Source of the DNA: Candidatus Aerophobota bacterium
GTDB lineage: Bacteria > Aerophobota > Aerophobia > Aerophobales > B3-G15
Length of the DNA stretch: 8,114 nucleotides
Reading direction: 5' to 3'
NCBI GenBank assembly: GCA_021162265.1
Contig: JAGGZA010000005.1
Location: 1 to 8,114, forward strand
The first letter of the stretch is position 1. Every line of letters begins with the position of its first letter. Below the pieces are notes generated by a model that saw only the letters and a program-made list of their open reading frames with translations, made no database searches and was not told the DNA's origin. A program made the position numbers and the translations under genes. This document shows positions 1 to 5,966 of this stretch, piece after piece.

Positions 1-579
1 CAGGTAAATAATATGGTGGTCAATATTATAGAGGATTTTGGCAGGATAGATATTTTGGTTAACAATGCGGGAGTGAATGTGGGAAAAGAGGGGAGAGTTC
101 CAATTCATGAGTTCAGGGAGACTGATTGGCAGCGGATTATCAATATTGATCTCAATGGAGTTTTTTATTGCAGCAAAGCGGTTGCCAGGCACATGGTAAA
201 ACAAAAAAGTGGTAAGATTATTAACATAAGTTCTATTGTGGGGATTGTACCACTACGTTTACAGGTAGCTTTTGCAGCCGCAAAAGCCGGGGTCATAAAT
301 ATGACAAGAGCAATGGCTTTAGAGCTTGCTCCTTATAATATCTGTGTGAACTGTATAGCTCCAGGCTCAACGTTAGTGGAAGGGACAAGGGAACTATTTT
401 ATTCAAACCCCAGGATAGCAGATAGCCTTTTATCTCATATTCCTCTAAAAAGAGCAGCAGAACCAGAAGAAATGACAGGAGCAGCTTTATTTTTAGCTTC
501 TGAGGATTCTGATTATGTAACAGGACAGGTTATTGCTGTCGATGGTGGTTGGACCTGTGGATTCGCACGTGACTGGTAA
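1..579 (+). CDS. Short-chain dehydrogenase/reductase (SDR), 5'-truncated by window edge, atypical active site
   Basis: The reading frame is open from base 1, so the gene starts upstream. Alignment to the complete SDR at 5138 suggests about 70 N-terminal residues are missing, including the TGxxxGxG cofactor loop. The first in-frame ATG (base 13) falls inside the fold and is not a credible start. Visible classical-SDR marks are the GRIDILVNNAG strand (bases about 40-75), an NISS serine (TCT at 232-234), an xAAAK segment ending in Lys (283-285), the APGS loop after beta-6, and a C-terminal VDGGW. The residue 13 after the serine and 4 before the lysine, normally the catalytic Tyr, is Phe (TTT 271-273). 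The tetrad Asn position reads Asp (GAT 148-150). The C-terminus carries an extra tail ending in RDW. Family membership is certain. The substrate is unknown, and the oxidoreductase activity is doubtful unless another residue replaces Tyr. It is probably the first visible gene of the downstream catabolic cluster. Confidence 0.9.
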   Translation, partial: QVNNMVVNIIEDFGRIDILVNNAGVNVGKEGRVPIHEFRETDWQRIINIDLNGVFYCSKAVARHMVKQKSGKIINISSIVGIVPLRLQVAFAAAKAGVINMTRAMALELAPYNICVNCIAPGSTLVEGTRELFYSNPRIADSLLSHIPLKRAAEPEEMTGAALFLASEDSDYVTGQVIAVDGGWTCGFARDW

Positions 580-616
580 TGAGAGGGTATCTTAAAAAGC
601 TCTATAAATAAAATTG

Positions 617-624
617 AAAGGAGG
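617..624 (+). promoter_or_regulatory. Shine-Dalgarno site fixing a GTG start for the cupin gene
   Basis: AAAGGAGG lies 5 nt before a GTG at 630. An in-frame TGA at 615-617 leaves no earlier start, and the next in-frame ATG would remove 27 residues. The near-perfect ribosome-binding site therefore decides the GTG start. Confidence 0.8.
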
Positions 625-629
625 CGGAA

Positions 630-1061
630 GTGGAGAAGGAAAGGGTGTTTAAAGTTAAAGATGTGGTTGGATTTTCATTGCCAGGAGAGGAGGATACTTA
701 CATTTCCAGAATGTTGGTTGATGAGGAGAGCGTAGGTGCCAGGAAAATCAATCTCAACCATGGTACACTGAAACCTGGCAAGAATACAGGTGGAGGAAGG
801 CATCCCTGTCCTTATGAGGAGGTATACTATATACTTCGAGGGGAGGGTATTTTAACTATTGGTAACAAAACATACAAGGTTGGTCCAGATACTGTTGCCT
901 ACATTCCCTGTGAGGAATTTCATAAGCTTGAGAATACTGGAAATACTGACCTTGAGATACTGACAATCTGGTCTCTTCCTATAAAAGAAGGTGCTAATCC
1001 TCTTTATGATGAGCGTAAAAGACTGTGGGGAACAACTTTCAAAAAAGTCACCGATAAGTAG
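630..1061 (+). CDS. Small single-domain cupin protein with HxC variant of metal motif 1
   Basis: This is a 143-residue protein with one conserved cupin beta-barrel spanning about residues 40-115. Motif 1 runs over residues 54-73, with His58, Cys60, Glu64 and the closing Gly71. Motif 2 runs over residues 85-104, with Gly85, Pro93, His98 and Asn102. Usual metal ligands are His, His, Glu and His; here His58, Glu64 and His98 are kept, but the second His is Cys60 (TGT). Cupins of this size in sugar-catabolism clusters act as isomerases, epimerases, dioxygenase-like enzymes or sugar-sensing proteins. Nothing here picks one of these. It is cytoplasmic, with no signal peptide or membrane segment. It starts with GTG behind a strong Shine-Dalgarno site, 50 bp after the upstream SDR and on the same strand, so co-transcription is likely. 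Confidence 0.85.
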   Translation: MEKERVFKVKDVVGFSLPGEEDTYISRMLVDEESVGARKINLNHGTLKPGKNTGGGRHPCPYEEVYYILRGEGILTIGNKTYKVGPDTVAYIPCEEFHKLENTGNTDLEILTIWSLPIKEGANPLYDERKRLWGTTFKKVTDK

Positions 1062-1140
1062 TCCATCATTAAACTTTTGGGTTTCTTTACCAAGATCATC
1101 TATAAAGTTGTATGTTCAGAAACAAAAGGATAAACAGTAA

Positions 1141-2238
1141 ATGAATGGTGCTTTCCGGGTTCAAAGTAAGATAAAAAAGCATCTTCTTTTCTGGGAAAGA
1201 AAAAATAATCAACCATTAATCGGGTTCCATATAGGTAATGTGTATCCTGTGCTGGATTTCAATGCAGCAAAGCCTCTTCTGGCGACCAGGAGTCCCATTA
1301 CTCCTGATATGATAGAGCCTCTGGAATTTGTTGAAGATTATGAGCGGTTATATCAGGAGCACAGAAAAGTAAGTCAAGATACCTTCTGGGCAGCTACACC
1401 TTTCCCTGGTTTTCCCTGGATGGAAGCCATTTTAGGTTGTCAGATTTATAGTTCAGCAAACAGTTTCTGGGCAAGTGCACATCTTTCTTTAGAGGAAGTA
1501 AAGAAATTAAAATTATCCGATTCTAATCCCTGGTTTGTAAAATTCATTGATTTTGCAAGATTACTTGTTAGGATATCTAAGGGGAGGTTTCCGGTTGCTC
1601 AGCCCTTCTTTAGAGGTCCTACCGATCTTCTTGGAACACTGAGAGGGCAAACTCAGTTTGTATACGATCTTTATGAGGGAACGCAGGAGTTAAGGGAAAC
1701 TATAGATGGAATAGCAAAAATTTACATTCAAGTAGTCAGTAAGTTAAATGAGGTTATTCCTCCGTTTTCAGGAGGATATAGTATAGGGTTTTATGATCTT
1801 TGGGCACCCGGAAGGTGTATTCACTTTCAGGAAGATCTGGCAGCTTTATTATCACCTGACCTCTACCATAAATTCTTTTTACCCTCAGCCCGTAAAATTT
1901 CCGGTAGCTACCCATTTTCATTTATCCATTTACATCCTTCTTCTATTTTTATATTGGATCATTTGCTAACTATCCAATCACTTGGTGTTATCCAGATTAA
2001 CAGGGAAAGCACGCCGGATTTTAAAATAAAAGAGATGTTCCCTGTTTTTAAAAAAGTACAGGAGGCAAAGAAGCGCTTGATGATTTCAGGGGAGTTGACC
2101 AGGGAGGACATCGATCAGATTTTATCCGATATAAAACCTTATGGACTTTATTTGCAAATAGTAGTACCTTCCTCAAACAGTGCTTGCAAGATGCATAATT
2201 ATTTTAAGGAAAGCTGGGAAAAACATAAGATGCATTAG
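1141..2238 (+). CDS. Divergent uroporphyrinogen decarboxylase-like (UroD/corrinoid methyltransferase superfamily) protein
   Basis: At 365 residues this matches the usual length of UroD-fold proteins. Recognisable marks are the FRGPTDLL segment (157-164), the LLSPDLYHKFFLP helix (236-248; the family reads roughly LSPelf...lP), the HLH strand end (263-265), GVIQINRE (282-289), and a C-terminal loop with Cys349. The N-terminal arginine motif of true uroporphyrinogen decarboxylase (MRQAGR type) is absent; the matching area reads PLIGFHIGNVYP, so haem synthesis is unlikely. The His-x-Cys...Cys zinc site of MtaA/MtbA-type methyltransferases is also not intact: His263-x-His265 stands where His-x-Cys is expected. 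No corrinoid protein is encoded nearby. The start is fixed by a TAA directly before the ATG; a modest AAAAGGA lies 10 nt upstream. The coding strand is visibly poorer in purines and richer in Phe codons than its neighbours. Superfamily assignment is fairly sure; function is unknown. Confidence 0.7.
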   Translation: MNGAFRVQSKIKKHLLFWERKNNQPLIGFHIGNVYPVLDFNAAKPLLATRSPITPDMIEPLEFVEDYERLYQEHRKVSQDTFWAATPFPGFPWMEAILGCQIYSSANSFWASAHLSLEEVKKLKLSDSNPWFVKFIDFARLLVRISKGRFPVAQPFFRGPTDLLGTLRGQTQFVYDLYEGTQELRETIDGIAKIYIQVVSKLNEVIPPFSGGYSIGFYDLWAPGRCIHFQEDLAALLSPDLYHKFFLPSARKISGSYPFSFIHLHPSSIFILDHLLTIQSLGVIQINRESTPDFKIKEMFPVFKKVQEAKKRLMISGELTREDIDQILSDIKPYGLYLQIVVPSSNSACKMHNYFKESWEKHKMH

Positions 2239-2285
2239 TTCTCATCTATTGCTTATAGAGGAAAAAATATAGAAGGAGAAAAAAC

Positions 2286-3074
2286 ATGAGTCAAAATAAA
2301 CTTAAAGTGGCTTTTGAAGAGAAAAAACCTGTCTTCGGATTATTTGTGTTCATAGACAAACCATCTGTGATAGAAATTATGGGATATATGGGATTTGATT
2401 TTGCTATTTTTGATGGGGAACACGCCTATCCTGACCTTGAAACTGTAGAGGGAATGGTTAGAGCAGCAGAGATAGCTAATATAACTTCTCTAATGCGTGT
2501 TCCAGAAGATGATTTTACCACCCTCTCCAGAGTACTGGAGACAGGTATTCAGGGAGTATTAGTTCCTCACGTAAAGACTGCAGAGCAGGCAAGAAGGATA
2601 GTGAGAACCTGCAGGTTTGCTCCTCTGGGCGATAGGAGTTTTGCTAACATTACTCGCGCTGGAAGATATGCTTCAACTTCTCCTTCTGAATTCTTGTCTA
2701 AAGGTAATGAGAAAATTGTAATAGGAGTCCAGATTGAAGAAATGGAGGGGGTTGATAATTTATCTGAGATAATATCCGTAGAGGGAATAGATTTTATGTT
2801 TATAGGTCCTTACGATTTAGCCAATTCTCTGGGTTATCCTGGAAACCCCGGACATCCCAGGGTGGTGAGTGTTATGGAAAAGGTAATAGCAGAAGTTAGT
2901 GAAAGTGGTAAAATTGCTCCCGGTCTGCATGTAGATGCCCCTCCTTATAGGGTTGAGAAGTGGTTAAGGTTAGGAGCAAGGTTTATAACTTGTGGAGAAG
3001 ATATTACTGCTCTCAAACGAGGATTTAATGAGTTTCTGGGGATATGCAGGGAAGCGGAGGCTAAGGTGAGATAA
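2286..3074 (+). CDS. HpcH/HpaI-family class II aldolase (2-keto-3-deoxy acid / 4-hydroxy-2-oxo acid aldolase type)
   Basis: This is a 262-residue protein of the phosphoenolpyruvate/pyruvate TIM-barrel fold. Members reversibly cleave 4-hydroxy-2-oxo acids to pyruvate (or a related oxoacid) plus an aldehyde, using a divalent metal. Visible residues match E. coli HpaI with a 1-2 residue shift: Asp43 and His46 in the DGEHAYPD segment, Arg71 in MRVP, Glu151 in the GVQIEEMEG strand, and Asp177 in IGPYDLANSLG; Glu151 and Asp177 would be the metal ligands. The G-x-R-S...R-A-x-R-Y loop (115-128) is present, as is the C-terminal GLHVDAPP strand (213-220). All catalytic positions are kept, so it should be active. 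AGAAGGAG sits 7 nt before the ATG. The natural substrate is not readable from sequence; family members use 2-keto-3-deoxy-rhamnonate, 2-keto-3-deoxyglucarate or heptanedioate derivatives. The nearby dehydrogenases and AOR favour a sugar-acid substrate. Confidence 0.88.
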   Translation: MSQNKLKVAFEEKKPVFGLFVFIDKPSVIEIMGYMGFDFAIFDGEHAYPDLETVEGMVRAAEIANITSLMRVPEDDFTTLSRVLETGIQGVLVPHVKTAEQARRIVRTCRFAPLGDRSFANITRAGRYASTSPSEFLSKGNEKIVIGVQIEEMEGVDNLSEIISVEGIDFMFIGPYDLANSLGYPGNPGHPRVVSVMEKVIAEVSESGKIAPGLHVDAPPYRVEKWLRLGARFITCGEDITALKRGFNEFLGICREAEAKVR

Positions 3075-3121
3075 GATTCAAGATAATTGAAAAAATATTT
3101 CAAGTTAGTGGGGAGCAAAAA

Positions 3122-4105
3122 ATGTACAGGGTATTAATAACTCTTTATGAGAAATTTGGAAGATTTTCTAATGGAAGAGAGATTTTAAAAAAAGCAGGTT
3201 GTGAAATTATAGAAAGTCCATATCCACATCCCGTGGAAGAAGAGGACCTTTTAAAGATTATTAAAGAGATAGATGCTATTGTAACAGGGGATGATAAGCT
3301 TACAGCTAAGGTTATTGAGGCTGCAGATAAGTTGAAGATAATTGCAAAATATGGAGTAGGTATAGACAGGGTAGACATTAAAGCTGCTACAGACAGGGGA
3401 ATACCCATTACCTTGGCACCTGCTTTATCTAATGCAGTGGCAGATTTTACCTTTGGAGTGATGTTTGTCCTGGCAAGGGGAATATGTGATGCCAGTGCAT
3501 TAGTTAAAAATGGAGAATGGGGAAAGTCCTTTGGATTTGGCTGGGGAAGGTCTTTTATGGGTGTTGAACTGTGGCAAAAGACACTGGGAATAATTGGAGC
3601 GGGCAGGATAGGCAGGGAAGTAATCAGGAGAGCAAAGGGGTTTCAGATGAAGGTCCTGGCTTACGATATTTACAGGGATGAAAGGATAGCTCAGCAATTA
3701 GGTTTTGAATACACATCCTTAGAGAGAGTTTTAAGAGAAGCAGATTTTGTCAGTATTAACGTTCCCCTGACAGATGAAACAAAAAATCTAATAAATGAAG
3801 GCAAGCTAAGCCTTATGAAACCCTCAGCTTATCTTATAAATACTGCCAGAGGGCAGGTAGTGGATGAAAAGGCTCTTTACTTTGCGCTGAAGGAGAAAAA
3901 AATAGCAGGTGCAGCTCTTGATGTTTTTACCCGGGAACCTTTGCCTTCTGATAGTCCCTGGCTTTCACTGGGTAACGTAATTCTCACCCCACATATAGCT
4001 GCAGATACAAAAGAAGCTGCTGGAGGAATGGATCTTATCTGTGCAGAAAATATAATCCGGGTTTTAAGGGGAGAAAAACCTTTATATGCAGTAAATCTTT
4101 CTTAG
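3122..4105 (+). CDS. D-isomer-specific 2-hydroxyacid dehydrogenase (phosphoglycerate dehydrogenase-like, short form)
   Basis: At 327 residues it lacks the C-terminal ACT domain of biosynthetic SerA. It is built as a split catalytic domain (about 1-100 and 290-327) around an NAD-binding Rossmann domain. Visible marks are the KYGVGIDRVD segment (76-85), the G-A-G-R-I-G loop (159-164), Asp182 at the end of the second strand (NAD rather than NADP preference), catalytic Arg243 in NTARG, Glu272 in REP, and His291 in TPHIA. All three catalytic residues are intact. The reaction is reversible NAD-linked oxidation of a D-2-hydroxy acid; candidate substrates are 3-phosphoglycerate, glycerate/hydroxypyruvate or glycolate/glyoxylate. 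Placement in a catabolic cluster argues against serine biosynthesis but does not exclude it. A TGGGGAG site lies 6 nt before the ATG. It is separated from the aldolase gene by 47 bp. Confidence 0.9.
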   Translation: MYRVLITLYEKFGRFSNGREILKKAGCEIIESPYPHPVEEEDLLKIIKEIDAIVTGDDKLTAKVIEAADKLKIIAKYGVGIDRVDIKAATDRGIPITLAPALSNAVADFTFGVMFVLARGICDASALVKNGEWGKSFGFGWGRSFMGVELWQKTLGIIGAGRIGREVIRRAKGFQMKVLAYDIYRDERIAQQLGFEYTSLERVLREADFVSINVPLTDETKNLINEGKLSLMKPSAYLINTARGQVVDEKALYFALKEKKIAGAALDVFTREPLPSDSPWLSLGNVILTPHIAADTKEAAGGMDLICAENIIRVLRGEKPLYAVNLS

Positions 4106-4107
4106 CA

Positions 4108-4146
4108 GTAATGGCAAAAAAATTATAAGATTTCCATTACCTTTTT
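4108..4146 (+). terminator. Candidate weak intrinsic terminator/attenuator (or operator dyad) inside the cluster
   Basis: GTAATGG (4108-4114) and CCATTAC (4134-4140) form a perfect 7-bp inverted repeat three bases after a stop codon. With one bulged C, three further A-T pairs extend the stem, leaving a loop of about 12 nt. The right arm is followed at once by CTTTTT. The position and T-run fit a leaky rho-independent terminator that would lower expression of the downstream epimerase-SDR-AOR part. The stem has only three G-C pairs, so strength is doubtful. A promoter-like pair, TTAGCA (4102-4107) and TATAAG (4124-4129) with a 16-bp spacer, overlaps it, so the dyad could instead be an operator. 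Confidence 0.4.
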
Positions 4147-4165
4147 ATACGGTTTAAAAGATTGC

Positions 4166-4174
4166 AAGGGGAGG
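4166..4174 (+). promoter_or_regulatory. Shine-Dalgarno site choosing the ATG at 4180
   Basis: AAGGGGAGG ends 5 nt before the ATG at 4180. A TTG at 4162 opens the same frame six codons earlier, but it would place the ribosome-binding site inside the gene. The ATG is preferred. Confidence 0.8.
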
Positions 4175-4179
4175 AAACA

Positions 4180-5097
4180 ATGAGCAAAATTAAGCTGGGT
4201 GTTAATAATTGTTTTGCTGTAAAGAGGTGGCCGGAACCAGAAGAATGGTGCAGGATAGTAAGTGAAGAGCTGGAACTAAGATATGTGCAGTTTAGTTTTG
4301 ACATACTCGATCCAAGGGTTTCTCAGCCAGTAAGGCGTAAGATAAGCGAAAGAACGAGAAGAGTAGCTGAAAATTATGGTCTTGAGATTTACACTACCTT
4401 TTTTGGTCTTGCTTTTTATTCCTTTAATCAACTGCTTCACCCGGATATAGGGGTGCGTCAGGATGCCCTGCGCTGGTGCGAGGAGGCAATATTTATGACA
4501 GGTGAATTAGGAGCGAAGGGGACAGGTGGACCCTTAGCTGCTCTTTCTATGAGGGATTATAGTGACCCTTCACGGAAAGAATATTTAACCGAGCAGCTTA
4601 TTGAATCACTTCAGTATCTTACAGAGATTGCTGCCAGGGAGGGTCAGGAGTTTTTTCTGTGGGAGCCGACACCACTTGCCAGAGAGATATCTCATACAAT
4701 AGAGGAAGCAAGAAGATTTCACGCAGAGGTTAACAGAGGTTCTTTTTTACCTGTTAATCTTTGTCTTGATGTAGGACACCAGTGTGCCGCAGATACAGAG
4801 GGAGAAGATAGGAACCCTTACAGGTGGTTAAAAGAACTTGCCCCTATATCTCCGGTTATCCATATCCAGCAGACCGATGGGAAGCTTGACCGCCACTGGC
4901 CTTTTACAGAGGAGTTTAATCAAAGAGGTATTATCAAACCTGATAAGGTGATTGAGAGTATTGGACAATCTGGAGCAGATGAGGTATATTTATTTCTTGA
5001 GGTGATACATCCCTTTGAAGTGGATGAGAAAAAAGTGATAGAAGATATGAAGGAGAGTATAAATTATTGGAAAAGTTATGGGGACATAGAGTATTAA
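4180..5097 (+). CDS. Sugar-phosphate isomerase/epimerase, TIM-barrel (xylose isomerase-like), resembling tetrulose-phosphate 3-epimerases
   Basis: This is a 305-residue AP-endonuclease-2/xylose-isomerase-like barrel. The opening NNCFAVKRWPEPEEW (9-23), the QFSFDILDP strand (37-45), IQQTDG (229-234), the RHWPFTEEFNQRG segment (238-250) and the late LEVIHPFE (273-280) recall the erythrulose-phosphate 3-epimerase group (LerI/EryH/DerI) of tetritol catabolism. That likeness is from memory and moderate. Likely metal/catalytic positions are Glu162 (WEPTP), Asp197 and His200 (LDVGH), His228 and Glu274, the usual two-Glu pattern of 3-epimerases. Such enzymes invert C3 of a ketose or ketose phosphate. 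The next gene also resembles a tetritol dehydrogenase, which supports a polyol or tetrose theme, but no kinase to make a ketose phosphate is visible. Another ketose substrate is possible. A dyad/terminator candidate lies in the 74-bp gap upstream. Confidence 0.8.
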   Translation: MSKIKLGVNNCFAVKRWPEPEEWCRIVSEELELRYVQFSFDILDPRVSQPVRRKISERTRRVAENYGLEIYTTFFGLAFYSFNQLLHPDIGVRQDALRWCEEAIFMTGELGAKGTGGPLAALSMRDYSDPSRKEYLTEQLIESLQYLTEIAAREGQEFFLWEPTPLAREISHTIEEARRFHAEVNRGSFLPVNLCLDVGHQCAADTEGEDRNPYRWLKELAPISPVIHIQQTDGKLDRHWPFTEEFNQRGIIKPDKVIESIGQSGADEVYLFLEVIHPFEVDEKKVIEDMKESINYWKSYGDIEY

Positions 5098-5137
5098 AAA
5101 TGGTTCAAAATTTTGACTGTGTGGAAGGGAGTAAATA

Positions 5138-5896
5138 ATGAGACAATTTCTTTCTCTGGAAGGCAAGAAGGCAATAATTACGGGAGCAGCAAAGGGTATT
5201 GGTAAAAGCATTGCCATTGTCTTTGCACAGTTGGGAGCTGAATCTACTCTTGTGGATGTTGATCAAGCTGGTCTGGAGGAAACTGTGGGAGAAATAAGAA
5301 ACCAGGGACAAAAGGCTTATCCGGTGGTAGCAGATATAACTGACATTAAATCTATTGAGAAACTTGTAGAGGAATCTATTGATAAGATGGGAAGGATTGA
5401 TATACTGGTTAACAACGCAGGGATTGCACTTACTAACCCTGCTGAGAAGGTAACAGAGGAGCAATGGGATAAAACTATGGCTGTTAATTTAAAAGCTGTT
5501 TTCTTTCTGTCTCAATATGTGGGAAGGCATATGATCCAGAGAAGGTATGGAAAGATAGTAAATATTGCCTCTCAAACTGGTATTGTAGCAGCAGAAGAGC
5601 ATGCTGCTTACGCTGCAAGTAAGGCAGGTGTTGTTGGTCTTACTAAAGTTTTGGCTTTAGAGTGGGGTAAGTATAATATTAATGTTAATGCTGTTGCTCC
5701 TACAGTCATTATGACACCTATGGGAAAGAAAGTATGGTCAGGAGAAAAAGGTGAAAAATTTCTACAGAAGATTCCCCTTGGAAGATTTGGGGAGCCGGAG
5801 GATGTTGCTCACCTGGTTGCTTTTCTCTCCTCTGACCTTGCTAATATGATGACAGGAGCAACAGTTATGATTGACGGAGGATACACTGCCCAGTAG
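5138..5896 (+). CDS. SDR polyol/sugar dehydrogenase, D-threitol dehydrogenase/GolD-like
   Basis: This is a complete 252-residue classical SDR. The cofactor loop T-G-A-A-K-G-I-G spans 15-22. Asp40 and Asp42 at the end of beta-2 favour NAD over NADP. The NNAG motif is at 92-95. The full catalytic tetrad is Asn117, Ser145, Tyr158 and Lys162. The segment around Ser145 (IASQTGIVAAEEHAAY), the ALEWGKYNINVNA strand, the APTVIMTPMGKKVW loop (187-200) and the DGGYT ending match the pattern I recall for GolD/D-threitol dehydrogenase-type enzymes, which oxidise vicinal diols of linear polyols to ketoses. The exact substrate is inferred only. GAAGGGAG lies 6 nt before the ATG. It follows the epimerase by 40 bp, the shortest gap in the cluster, which suggests the two work on consecutive steps. 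Unlike the SDR at the left edge, its active site is canonical. Confidence 0.9.
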   Translation: MRQFLSLEGKKAIITGAAKGIGKSIAIVFAQLGAESTLVDVDQAGLEETVGEIRNQGQKAYPVVADITDIKSIEKLVEESIDKMGRIDILVNNAGIALTNPAEKVTEEQWDKTMAVNLKAVFFLSQYVGRHMIQRRYGKIVNIASQTGIVAAEEHAAYAASKAGVVGLTKVLALEWGKYNINVNAVAPTVIMTPMGKKVWSGEKGEKFLQKIPLGRFGEPEDVAHLVAFLSSDLANMMTGATVMIDGGYTAQ

Positions 5897-5966
5897 GTTC
5901 TAAATTAATAATTTTCCTCAGAATTAATGTTATTTTTTGATAATATCTGCCCAGAAGGAGGTTTAA

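Noticed and set aside
1075..1095. Short hairpin (TTTTGG/CCAAGA) after the cupin gene as a terminator
   Set aside because: The stem has only six pairs with one wobble and no T-run follows it.
1112..1144. Ten-codon open frame overlapping the start of the UroD-like gene by an ATGA junction, a possible leader peptide
   Set aside because: It has no ribosome-binding site, no repeated regulatory codons and no attenuator hairpin after it. An ORF this short is expected by chance.
1141..2238. Annotation as haem-pathway uroporphyrinogen decarboxylase (hemE)
   Set aside because: The N-terminal arginine signature is absent and no other tetrapyrrole gene is nearby.
3145..3697. Two open frames on the minus strand inside the hydroxyacid dehydrogenase gene
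   Set aside because: They lie wholly opposite a clear intact gene, encode low-complexity hydrophobic or Ser/Pro-rich peptides with no recognisable motif, and follow from the coding-strand composition.
5105..5116. 12-bp perfect palindrome TCAAAATTTTGA before the polyol SDR
   Set aside because: About two 12-bp palindromes are expected by chance in a window this size, more in AT-rich DNA. It has no T-run or promoter context.
4990..5464. Minus-strand open frames across the epimerase-SDR junction
   Set aside because: Both overlap well-supported plus-strand genes and their products look like no family I recognise. They are shadows of the plus-strand coding sequence.
5904..5938. AT-rich repeats (ATTAAT twice, then a T6 run) before the AOR gene as a terminator
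   Set aside because: Any stem would be made almost only of A-T pairs with bulges, too weak to call. ATTAAT is itself palindromic and common in such DNA.
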